Assembly (NCBI GenBank): GCA_046765875.1
Contig: JBKPSJ010000108.1
Coordinates: 1-27,575, forward strand
Origin: DASRHY01 sp046765875
GTDB taxonomy: Bacteria; Actinomycetota; Actinomycetes; Propionibacteriales; Kribbellaceae
Direction: 5' to 3'
DNA: 27,575 nt
Shown here: positions 17,890 through 24,415 of the stretch, piece by piece
Numbering within the stretch: position 1 is the first letter of the stretch
Layout: the number at the start of each line of letters is the position of its first letter
Program-made: the position numbers and the translations under genes
Notes under the pieces: generated by a model
Databases searched by the model: none
What the model was told of the DNA's origin: nothing
What the model saw: the letters and a program-made list of their open reading frames with translations, nothing else

Positions 17890-18564
17890 GTAATTCCGGC
17901 CCGTCGGCTTTCGGCTGCCGGTGCGCCGGAGGAATACGAGTACCGCGTGTACGCGCCGGTTCTCGCCGGCGTCGATGGGCAGGTCGAGTTTGCGAAAGAT
18001 GCTTCGCACGTGCGCCTCGACCGTCTTGCGAGTCACGACGAGTTCCTCCGCGATACCGCGATCGGTCTTGCCTTGTCCGACCAATGCGAGCACTTCTCGC
18101 TCGCGCGCTGTGAGCTCGGCCAGTGGATCGACCGCTGCGGGCGCCGCAAGGAGTTCGCTGACGAGCGAGGGCTCGACGACGACGCCTCCTGCGGCCACCC
18201 GGTGCAGCGCGGATACGAACTCGCCCACGTCCGCGATCCGGTCCTTGAGTAGGTAGCCGACCCGCTCAGACGTACCGGTCATGAGCCGCAGGGCGTAGTC
18301 GACCTCGACGTACTGCGAGAGCACCAACGTGGCTACCTCCGGATAGGTCGAGCGGATCCACTGCGCGGCGACCATTCCCTCGTTCGTGTATGTCGGCGGC
18401 ATGCGGATGTCGATGATCGCGACATCTGGTGGGCCGGTCGCGACGAGCCGGATGAGCTGCTCGGCCGTACCGACGGTTGCGGTGACCTCGACGCCCTGAT
18501 CGGTCAGGAGCCGCGCCAGGCCCTCTCGGATGACGACCGCGTCGTCGGCGAGGATCACGCGCAC
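17887..18564 (-). CDS. NarL/FixJ-type response regulator with LuxR HTH
   Basis: 225 residues. The receiver domain (1-120) has the acidic pair D7-D8, phosphoacceptor D52 in IIDIRMPP, S83 and K107 in LLKDR. The LuxR-type HTH spans about 147-195 (LTAREREVLALVGQG, then TVEAHVRSIFRKLDL). It should bind DNA when phosphorylated. Start chosen at GTG 18564, which overlaps the end of the kinase frame by 10 bases; a second GTG lies two codons later. All key residues are intact, unlike the kinase and the other regulator upstream, so its cognate kinase appears lost and it may respond to another kinase or act unphosphorylated. Confidence 0.9.
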   Translation of the reverse strand: MRVILADDAVVIREGLARLLTDQGVEVTATVGTAEQLIRLVATGPPDVAIIDIRMPPTYTNEGMVAAQWIRSTYPEVATLVLSQYVEVDYALRLMTGTSERVGYLLKDRIADVGEFVSALHRVAAGGVVVEPSLVSELLAAPAAVDPLAELTAREREVLALVGQGKTDRGIAEELVVTRKTVEAHVRSIFRKLDLPIDAGENRRVHAVLVFLRRTGSRKPTGRNY

Positions 18565-19044
18565 GGGATCGCAGCCGATACTCGAGTCCCGCGGCCCGGC
18601 GGGCTGTCGACGACGAGCCGACCATCGAGTGCCTCCACCCGATCGCGCAGCCCGCGGAGCCCCGCCCCGACGGCGTCGGCGCCTCCGACCCCGTTGTCGG
18701 TGACGTCGATCGCAAGCCTGCTGTCCTCCCCGGCTCACGTCGATGGTGACCTGGGACGCGTGCGCGTGCTTGACGACGTTCGCGAGGGACTCCGCCGCGA
18801 CGAAGTACGCCGTCGCCTCGACCGGTACCGGGAGACGCTCCGGGCAGGCCGTCACAACGACGGAAAGGGGAGCCCGTCGTGCCAGGGATGTGAGTGCGGA
18901 GGCGAGCCCCTCCTCGGTGAGGATCGCCGGGTGGATACCTCGGGCAAGACCACGCAGCTCTGCGCGAACAGCACGAGTACAGCGGCGCCGACCGTGGCCA
19001 AGACACCCGGCAAGGGCGATCGAGATGAGCAGCCGGCGGCTCAT
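18555..19044 (-). pseudogene. Degenerate histidine kinase (HisKA_3/HATPase type)
   Basis: Pieces of a NarX/DesK-like kinase appear in alternating frames. MSRRLLISIALAG starts at ATG 19044; one base later the frame continues LATVGAAVLVLFA, completing a membrane helix. It then jumps to AELRGLARGIHPAIL, the end of the dimerisation domain, so the rest of the sensor region and the phospho-acceptor H-box are missing. The N-box (ESLANVVKHAHA) follows, then a shift at the C run 18728-18731, after which RLAIDVTDNGVGG and GLRGLRDRV (G boxes) run to a TGA at 18557-18555. Removing one base each at about 19006-19008 and 18728-18731 repairs the two shifts, but nothing repairs the missing H-box. The gene overlapped its neighbours on both sides (ATGA and a 10-base overlap), typical of a coupled operon. 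Confidence 0.85.
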
Positions 19045-19404
19045 GGTGAACCACCGACAAGCTGCGCGATCGCGATCCCGGAAAGGTCGTCCTTGTGGAT
19101 GAAACCATTGACCGGACTGCGCTCGAGTCGCCGTCCGAAGTCGGCAGCCTCGCGGCTCGAGGTGAGCACCACAGCTGGTCTCTCCGGCCGTTCGGCGAGC
19201 CTCTCGGCGACATCGAAGCCGTTCGTGTCCGGCAGCAGGATGTCGAGCAGCACGAGCTCCGGCTGTAACGCGGCCACGGCGGCGAGCGCGGTCGACCCGT
19301 CGTCGGCCTCGCCGACCAACCCTGAAGCCGCTCGCCTCGAGCAACCGCCGGGCGAATCCGCGGAACCCGGCGTGGTCGTCGACAATCAGCACCGTCAACG
19401 CCAT
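19041..19404 (-). pseudogene. Single-domain response regulator, frameshifted
   Basis: MALTVLIVDDHAGFRGFARRLLEASGFR begins at ATG 19404 with the acidic pair; one base later the frame continues VGEADDGSTALAAV, phosphoacceptor Asp in LLDILLPDTNGFD, the LTSS switch residue and FIHKDDL with the Lys, to TGA at 19043-19041. Removing one base at about 19316-19317 gives a continuous receiver of about 120 residues (GFRVVGEADDG). There is no output domain. The stop overlaps the kinase ATG by ATGA. It is either a true frameshift mutation or a sequence error of one G. Confidence 0.8.
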
Positions 19405-19515
19405 ACGCAGATCGTCCCACCGCTGGTCACGACACAGCACAGGGAAATCACCGATCTTTTGGCTGTCCGACAGCAGGTCAGGGTTCTCATCGATGCCGCG
19501 GCTGAAACGAATGCC

Positions 19516-19521
19516 TAGCGT
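19516..19521 (+). promoter_or_regulatory. Candidate leaderless -10 box (TAGCGT)
   Basis: TAGCGT fits TANNNT and ends 7 bases before the ATG at 19529. No clear -35 box or Shine-Dalgarno site is present, which fits a leaderless start there. Confidence 0.35.
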
Positions 19522-19528
19522 TCCGGCC

Positions 19529-20218
19529 ATGAACACGAGGTGGCCGTTGCGGCTCGGAGCCTGCGCCGCAGTCGCGGGGGCAGGCGCTCAACTCATCGCG
19601 ACGATTCTCGAACCGGACTGGGGCGGCAAATCGGACACGGCCGTCCGCATCGTGGCGGACTCGGGATTCTGGAACACGGACCGCCTGATCGATCTGATCG
19701 GGACGTTCCTCACGGTCGTGGCGTTGACCATCGCCCAGCGCACGCTCGCGGGTGCGGGAAAGGTTTGGGGCGGCATCGGACAGCCCTTCCTTGTCCTCAT
19801 GGCCGCCCTCGGAGCGAGCGCGATTGCCACTGGGGCAGCGATGAAGGAGATTGCGGACACGTGGGCAGACGCGGAGGGAAGCGCGAAGGCGTCGTACCTC
19901 GCCACGTTCCACGGTCTGGTCAGCACGACAGAGGTGCTGTTCTTCGGAGCATTCTTCGCGCTTGGTCTGTACCTGATCGCGCTGGCGGCGGCGATCATCG
20001 CCGAGGCGGTCTTCCCGCACTGGATCGGCTGGGCCGCAGGGGTCAGCGCGGTGCTCATGCTCGGTGGCAATCTGCTCTCGATCCAGGTCGATGCGGCCTG
20101 GCTCGCGGTCCTTGCGGGCTTCGCTCTTTTCCTGCTGACGCTGATCGCGGTTGGCGTCTCGATGTGGAGACTGGCGGCGGTGTCTGAGTTGGACGTCGTA
20201 CGGGCCGATGTTCGGTAA
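19529..20218 (+). CDS. Polytopic membrane protein of unknown function
   Basis: 229 residues with about six hydrophobic helices near 8-27, 52-70, 82-104, 126-156, 161-180 and 186-210. The loop after helix 1 (EPDWGGKSD) and the polar loop KEIADTWADAEGS suggest extracytoplasmic turns. It resembles DUF4386-like or other small integral membrane proteins, but I cannot name a family with certainty. It is divergent from the decayed two-component operon, separated by 124 bases. The ATG at 19529 is chosen because of the -10 box just upstream; ATG 19511 is an alternative giving six more residues. Confidence 0.75.
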   Translation: MNTRWPLRLGACAAVAGAGAQLIATILEPDWGGKSDTAVRIVADSGFWNTDRLIDLIGTFLTVVALTIAQRTLAGAGKVWGGIGQPFLVLMAALGASAIATGAAMKEIADTWADAEGSAKASYLATFHGLVSTTEVLFFGAFFALGLYLIALAAAIIAEAVFPHWIGWAAGVSAVLMLGGNLLSIQVDAAWLAVLAGFALFLLTLIAVGVSMWRLAAVSELDVVRADVR

Positions 20219-20290
20219 CCGTTTCCGCTGGTGGATCCCGGTCAACCTACTGGGGTTCGGTCTGGGTGGACTCGTCTTCGGCGCGGTGCA
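20208..20290 (+). pseudogene. 5' fragment of a membrane protein gene
   Basis: ATG at 20208 overlaps the stop region of the preceding gene and encodes MFGNRFRWWIPVNLLGF followed by a Gly-rich helix (GLGGLVFGAVQ), which looks like a genuine first membrane segment. After about 20290 the frame loses protein character and stops at 20366. It appears to be the first 28 codons of a coupled gene whose remainder has been deleted. Confidence 0.5.
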
Positions 20291-20334
20291 ACCGGCCAGG
20301 CCGCACCTCCTATCGCGACGCGTACCGTGTCTGC

Positions 20335-20530
20335 GTGGTTCCGACGCCGAAGCGCAGCTGGGTTGAGCAGGTCATGGGCCTGCCGGTCAGCGTGCTGGCC
20401 CGCGGTGACGAGGTCTGGAGCAACACCACCGAGAAGGCGGTCGGCGCGCTGTACGACGAGCTGCGGACCGTTGATCGGCTGCTGTCGCCGTACCGGGACG
20501 ACAGCGCGGTCAGCCGGCTGAACCGGGGCG
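20335..20530 (+). pseudogene. N-terminal fragment of an ApbE-like FAD:protein FMN transferase
   Basis: From GTG 20335 about 65 residues match the start of ApbE proteins: SWVEQVMGLPVSV, then the helix AVGALYDELRTVDRLLSPYRDDS and AVSRLNRG. Full enzymes have about 250-300 residues; the flavin- and Mg-binding parts are absent. The fragment runs straight into the membrane helix of an FMN-binding protein at about 20528. ApbE enzymes covalently attach FMN to Thr or Ser of FMN-binding-domain proteins, so the enzyme and its likely substrate have been joined by a deletion. Confidence 0.75.
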
Positions 20531-20958
20531 GCCGGCGCCACCATCGTTCTCGTCGGGGCCTTGTTCTTGTACCCGACCAGTACCAACCGTACGAACGACT
20601 CACCCGCCGCGGCGGCGCGGCCGGGTATCGTCACCACCGGACCCTCATCGGGCGCCGGCGGCGCGAAGGTCATCGTGGTCAACGGTGTGTCGGCCGGCAC
20701 TCGCTACGGACCGGTCCAGGTGAAGGTGACGATTCGCGGATCGCGGATCGCATCGGTGACCGCGATCACGGCACCATCGTCGGGGGACCGGGACCGCGCG
20801 ATCAGTGCATTCGCGCTGCCCCGGCTGGAGCGCGAGGCGGTTTCCGCCAGAGCGCTCACATCGACACCGTCTCCGGTGCGACCTTCACCTCCGACGGCTA
20901 CCGCCGCTCGCTCCAATCCGCCCTCGACGCCGCCCACTTCCACAACTCAGCCCACTGA
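20528..20958 (+). pseudogene. FMN-binding domain protein, 5'-truncated and frameshifted
   Basis: Reading from about 20528, the frame gives a membrane helix (GAAGATIVLVGALFLYPTSTN), a Ser/Pro/Gly linker, then VQVKVTIRGSRIASVTAITAP and ISAFALPRLEREAV, the first half of an FMN-binding domain. At about 20845-20848 the frame changes and continues QSAHIDTVSGATFTSDGYRRSLQSAL to the stop at 20956-20958. SGAT is the covalent flavinylation motif. Adding one base (for example a third C near 20846) restores the domain. The original start codon was lost with the junction to the ApbE fragment. Confidence 0.75.
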
Positions 20959-21445
20959 GCCCAGCCGGCGCGACGTCGCGTGATCCGGCGCCGGGTCAGC
21001 AGGTCTCGAAGTATTGCATCCAATCCACCCACTCGTCGGACGGGCAGCCGAGCTATTGGCCTCAGGTGGATCAGGCCGATCGACCACCACATCGGCGACG
21101 CGGGTACGTGAGCTACGCGGCCGGGCGCCGGTGTACGAGTCCCCGCGGCTTTGTACAAATTCCGGCGCCGTTGCATAGGTCCGGCCCTGTGCACCGCCGC
21201 GTCGACCTGTGCACCGACCCCGCGAATTGTGGATAGTACGCGTCGTACGCCAAGTCACAGAAACTGCGCGGGGTCGGCAGCAGGAAACGGGCGGCACGGC
21301 GACGTTCGGAGTGACAGGCGCGTACGCCGTCGTTCCATAGTCTGACGGTGCGCTGTCGCATCATCAGCGGTGCGTGGGTACTTTGTCGACAGACTTCGGC
21401 AGGAACTCCGACACCTGCAAGGGCGATTGAGCCGGGAGCACTGCG
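20959..21445. other. Intergenic region before the PhzF-family gene
   Basis: 487 bases without a credible gene. It contains the 20-bp phased array at 21132-21249. Minus-strand frames crossing it are shadows of the PhzF gene that read through. Confidence 0.5.
21132..21249. repeat. Six degenerate units at a 20-bp period
   Basis: Units start at 21132, 21152, 21172, 21190, 21210 and 21230 and begin TGTAC, TGTAC, TGCAT, TGCAC, TGCAC, TGGAT, all matching TGNAY. Spacings are 20, 20, 18, 20, 20. The rest of each unit is GC-rich and poorly conserved. The period is not a multiple of three, which argues against a coding origin. Confidence 0.5.
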
Positions 21446-22375
21446 ATGAACGCTGAGGTACTGCGCTACGCCGCCTTCACCGAGGACGGCCGCGGTGGCA
21501 ATCCCGCAGGGGTCGTCCTGGAGGCCGGCGCACTGACCGACGCCCAGATGCTGGCCATCGCTCAGGCGATCGGTTACTCCGAGACCGCGTTCTACATGCC
21601 CGCTCGTCCGCCGTCGGCGGAGAACGCGGAGTCGACCGGTGCCGCCCTGGGCCGCCGCACCGGCGACGAGGCGGCGGCGACGGTGAGGTACTTCAGCCCG
21701 GTCGCCGAGGTCGCGTTCTGCGGGCATGCCACCATCGCCACCGCCGTGGCGCTCGCCGAACGCGACGGTCCCGCGCCCCTGCGGCTCGCCACGCAGGCCG
21801 GCCCGATCACCGTGTCCACGCGGCTCGAGGACGGTCACTTGGTCGCGACGCTGACATCGCCGCCGGCCACGACCCGGCCGGCCGACGAGCGAGTGCTCGA
21901 CGAGGCGTTGACCGGGCTGCGGTGGACCCGGGACGATCTCGACCCCCGGTATCCCGTACACGTCGCCTACGCCGGCAACCAGCACCTCGTGCTGGGAGTT
22001 CGCACCCGCGACATCCTGGCCGGTCTCGACTACGACTACCCGGTCCTGCAGGCGCTGATGGCGCGCGAGGCGTGGACCACCACCCACCTGTTCTGGTCTG
22101 AGAACGCGACCACGTTCCACGCCCGCAACCCGTTCCCGCCCGGAGGAGTGGTCGAAGACCCCGCCACCGGCGCCGCGGCAGCCGCGTTCGGCGGCTACTT
22201 GCGCCACCTCGGCCTCGTTCCCGTTCCCACCCGGGTCACCATCCACCAAGGCCACGACATGGGCTCCCCGAGCCGGCTGTTGGTCGACATCCATCCCGGC
22301 ACCGCGACGATCCAGGTCAGCGGCCGCGCAACCCGACTCACGCCCGTAACGTCCTTCGACGGCGCTCCCAGCTGA
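21446..22375 (+). CDS. PhzF-family isomerase-like protein
   Basis: 309 residues, full length for the family. Visible signatures: GGNPAGVV at 17-24, SETAF at 45-49 with the catalytic Glu (E46), FCGHATIATA near 91-100, and EDPATGAAAAAFGGYL near 237-252. PhzF of phenazine biosynthesis isomerises trans-2,3-dihydro-3-hydroxyanthranilate; most actinobacterial homologues outside phenazine clusters have unknown substrates, and no other phenazine gene is seen here. The ATG at 21446 has GGGAG 8 bases upstream. It stands alone and converges with the ANTAR gene. Confidence 0.9.
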   Translation: MNAEVLRYAAFTEDGRGGNPAGVVLEAGALTDAQMLAIAQAIGYSETAFYMPARPPSAENAESTGAALGRRTGDEAAATVRYFSPVAEVAFCGHATIATAVALAERDGPAPLRLATQAGPITVSTRLEDGHLVATLTSPPATTRPADERVLDEALTGLRWTRDDLDPRYPVHVAYAGNQHLVLGVRTRDILAGLDYDYPVLQALMAREAWTTTHLFWSENATTFHARNPFPPGGVVEDPATGAAAAAFGGYLRHLGLVPVPTRVTIHQGHDMGSPSRLLVDIHPGTATIQVSGRATRLTPVTSFDGAPS

Positions 22376-22435
22376 CCGGCCACCTTCCCCGGCCCCGGCG
22401 ATGCCGGCCACGCAGGCGGCGACGCCTGGACAAGC

Positions 22436-23146
22436 TCAGCGACGATGAACTGGACCGGGTGGGTCGGTGGGGTGGTGCTGGCCGGGCAGACTGCGGCTGT
22501 CGATGAGTTGCTGGGCGATCCTGTTGAGTTTGGTGTTGGTGTCCTGGGAGTAGCGGCGCAAGACGGCGAAGGCTTGGTCGCTGTCGAGGTTGTAGCGCTC
22601 CATGAGGATGCCCATGGCCTGGCCGATCAGTTTGCGGGCGTCGACGGCCTTGGCGAGGGATTGTTCATGTCGGGCAGTGGCCAGCGCGACCGCGGCGTGC
22701 CGGGCCAGGATCTGGGCGACGGCTTGGTCGTCGGTGCTGAACCCGTCGGTGCGAGAGCTGTACAGACATAGCGCGCCGATCGTGCGGAGGCTGACCCTCA
22801 TCGGCAGGTCTAGGATGCTGGCCACGCCAAGGTTTCGTACTTGGGCAGCCCACGCCGGCCAGCGCTGCTCGTTGCATGTGTCACGGACGAGGACGGGCTG
22901 CATGCCGGTCAGGGCCGTGAACAGTGGTCCATCGCCCGCCTTGATCTGGCCGAGGTAGACGCCGGTCAGCTCGGGCTGGGTGACCGCGGCGATCTCGGCG
23001 CGACCGCCGCCCACGGCGAACACCACCCCGGCGTGGGTGCAGTCCACGGCGGTGAGGGCGAACTGCACGACCGTGTCGACGGTCTCGGCCACGCCGGCGG
23101 AGGCGTGTAGAGCGGTCGCAAACTCAGCGAACACACCGGCGTCCAC
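22436..23146 (-). CDS. GAF-ANTAR regulator (RNA-binding antiterminator type)
   Basis: 236 residues. The GAF sensor domain spans about 5-158 (AGVVFAVGGG, then VRNLGVASILDLPMRV and GALCLYSS). The ANTAR domain follows at about 162-216: KLIGQAMGILMERYNLDSDQ and AFAVLRRYSQ ... LNRIAQQLID. ANTAR domains bind paired hairpins in mRNA leaders and prevent termination; the GAF domain would gate this by ligand or partner. It starts with GTG at 23146 with GGAG 8 bases upstream, one base after the stop of the small gene 23148-23468, so the two are co-translated. The C-terminus ends in a disordered Pro/His tail. Confidence 0.93.
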   Translation of the reverse strand: MDAGVFAEFATALHASAGVAETVDTVVQFALTAVDCTHAGVVFAVGGGRAEIAAVTQPELTGVYLGQIKAGDGPLFTALTGMQPVLVRDTCNEQRWPAWAAQVRNLGVASILDLPMRVSLRTIGALCLYSSRTDGFSTDDQAVAQILARHAAVALATARHEQSLAKAVDARKLIGQAMGILMERYNLDSDQAFAVLRRYSQDTNTKLNRIAQQLIDSRSLPGQHHPTDPPGPVHRR

Positions 23147-23147
23147 G

Positions 23148-23468
23148 TCAACTCCGCTGCCGCGCAGGACTTGTCCAATGATGCCCGTCGATTGCCTCTG
23201 ACTCGGGCAGCCGGCGTGTGGCGATCAGATGCTCGGCGACCTCATCCAGCTCGTACTGCAACCGGTCGGCCTGCTCGACCAACGGATCGGTGGGCGCAAT
23301 CGTTTCCAACCGTCGCCGGGCACGAAGCAAGGTCAAGCCCGCACGGTTGGCCTCGAGCTGCTTGCGGACGTAGTCCACGATGTCCTCGGCCGTCCGGGTC
23401 GGTGTCGGCGCGACCCGGAGGGTCTCGGCGATCCCGGCAAACTCCCTCGGGTCAAGGTCAGGGTTCAT
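23148..23468 (-). CDS. Small helical protein co-transcribed with the GAF-ANTAR gene
   Basis: 106 residues from ATG 23468: MNPDLDPREFAGIAETLR, then a long charged helix pair (RTAEDIVDYVRKQLEANRAGLTLLRARRRLETI and DRLQYELDEVAEHLIATRRL). No membrane helix. The family is unknown to me. It ends one base before the GAF-ANTAR start, so it is probably its functional partner. The start is uncertain: the frame extends upstream through a GTG at about 23543, and no strong Shine-Dalgarno site precedes 23468. Confidence 0.7.
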   Translation of the reverse strand: MNPDLDPREFAGIAETLRVAPTPTRTAEDIVDYVRKQLEANRAGLTLLRARRRLETIAPTDPLVEQADRLQYELDEVAEHLIATRRLPESEAIDGHHWTSPARQRS

Positions 23469-23557
23469 GAAACCGACGCCCCACCACCGGAAGACTGCAC
23501 GCCGCGTGCCTTGCGAAGCACGGCCTGCCGACTCCTTACGAGCCACAACATGCAAGA

Positions 23558-23587
23558 ACTGTAGAACTATCAGCGAGCTATGTGCAA
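23558..23587 (-). promoter_or_regulatory. Predicted promoter of the small-gene/ANTAR operon
   Basis: On the minus strand TTGCAC (23587-23582) and TACAGT (23563-23558) stand 18 bases apart, in the only AT-rich stretch of the divergent region. Confidence 0.5.
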
Positions 23588-23601
23588 CTATTGCAGAGCT
23601 A
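23565..23601. promoter_or_regulatory. Four helically phased direct repeats, probable MerR-type operator
   Basis: ARCTA occurs at 23565, 23576, 23586 and 23597 (GAACTAT, GAGCTAT, CAACTAT, GAGCTAC), spaced 11, 10 and 11 bases, so all lie on one face of the helix. They fill the spacer and -35 region of the minus promoter and reach the -10 box of the plus promoter. MerR proteins of the CarH/LitR type, which share the WExRY HTH seen in the adjacent gene, bind 11-bp direct repeats. Confidence 0.6.
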
Positions 23602-23605
23602 CTGT
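23600..23605 (+). promoter_or_regulatory. Candidate leaderless -10 box of the MerR-receiver/KaiC operon
   Basis: TACTGT fits TANNNT and is followed after 6 bases by ATG 23612. No good -35 box is present, as expected if an activator is needed. Confidence 0.42.
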
Positions 23606-23611
23606 GCAGGA

Positions 23612-24415
23612 ATGTTCGAAAGGGTGGATGGACGGATGGTTGGCTCCGGGTCACGCTTGTCGCGGGAGAGGGGTGGCGTTGGAGTGGAGGACAGCGCGGA
23701 CCGCGCGAGCGGCATCTACAGCATCGGCGCAGTGGCTCGCATGCTCGGTGTGCCGACTCAGACGTTGCGTGCCTGGGAGGACCGGTATCAACAGATCGTG
23801 CCCGACCGCAGCGCGGGTGGACAGCGGTTGTTCAGCCGCGACCAGGTGGATCAACTCAGGTTCGTCCGCGATCAGATCGAGCAGGGCCTGCAGCCGGCCG
23901 ATGCTCATCGGCTGCTCGCTCAGCGGCGCGACGAGGACGCGGCGTCGGTTCCGGGCGAGACCCGGCGCGGCGAGGACGCGGCGTCGGTTCCGGGCAAGAC
24001 CCGGCGCGGCGGGTCTCAAGCGAGCGTCGATGGGACCATAACCGTCCTGCTTGCCGAGCGTGACCCGTACGCAGCAGAGTTCGCCGACTATTTCCTCCGC
24101 ACCGAGGGCTACGCCGTACGAGTCGTGTTCGACGCGGCCTTGGCCGCTGAGATCCTGCGTGATGAGCCGCCGAGCGTGCTTGTCGTCGATCTGCTGATGT
24201 CCGGTGGGGCCGGCCTCGCGCTATGCCGGACCGCCCGTGACCTCAGTTCGGTTCCGGTCCTGGCCGTCTCGTCGGTCGCATTGCGTGATCAGGCATTGGC
24301 GGCGGGAGCAGAGGCGTTCCTGGTCAAGCCGCTGGAATCTCTGCAGTTCGTGTCCACGGTTCGCGACCTGGTCGGGACCAGCGCCTACTTGCGACGTGGG
24401 GGTAGCCGGCCATGA
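23612..24415 (+). CDS. MerR-type HTH fused to a receiver domain
   Basis: 267 residues from ATG 23612. The MerR HTH at about 35-73 reads YSIGAVARMLGVPTQTLRAW with EDRY and GGQRLFS, the CarH/LitR/MlrA subtype (WExRYG-like). A dimerisation helix and a low-complexity linker with a 13-residue tandem duplication follow, then a receiver domain at about 142-255: E149 and D151 as acidic pair, phosphoacceptor D193 in VVDLLMSGG, S220/S221, K239 in FLVKPL. Receiver instead of a B12 domain on such an HTH is unusual. Start alternatives: GTG 23684, which has GGGAGAGGGG upstream and gives a shorter N-terminus. The stop overlaps the KaiC start by ATGA. It probably controls its own operon and the divergent one through the repeats at 23565-23601. 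Confidence 0.87.
   Translation: MFERVDGRMVGSGSRLSRERGGVGVEDSADRASGIYSIGAVARMLGVPTQTLRAWEDRYQQIVPDRSAGGQRLFSRDQVDQLRFVRDQIEQGLQPADAHRLLAQRRDEDAASVPGETRRGEDAASVPGKTRRGGSQASVDGTITVLLAERDPYAAEFADYFLRTEGYAVRVVFDAALAAEILRDEPPSVLVVDLLMSGGAGLALCRTARDLSSVPVLAVSSVALRDQALAAGAEAFLVKPLESLQFVSTVRDLVGTSAYLRRGGSRP
23933..24010 (+). repeat. 39-bp tandem duplication in the MerR-receiver linker
   Basis: Copies at 23933-23971 and 23972-24010 differ at one base (GAG against AAG), encoding EDAASVPGETRRG and EDAASVPGKTRRG. It preserves the frame and lengthens the linker by 13 residues. Confidence 0.92.

Noticed and set aside
17887..19536. A single 549-codon protein combining receiver, kinase and regulator
   Set aside because: The frame passes through three genes only because of frameshifts; parts of it are out-of-frame readings of the receiver and the G boxes.
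20266..20958. A 230-residue ApbE-FMN-binding fusion enzyme
   Set aside because: The middle of this frame is an out-of-frame reading of the FMN-binding domain, so it is a chance fusion of remnants.
22395..22407. CCGGC-GAT-GCCGG hairpin between the PhzF and ANTAR genes
   Set aside because: Only five pairs in a GC-rich context; not distinguishable from chance.
23466..23540. Short upstream reading frame (18 codons from GTG near 23522) ending in ATGA at the start of the small gene
   Set aside because: AAGGAG lies somewhat far from the GTG and the peptide has no attenuator-like codon pattern; too weak to annotate.
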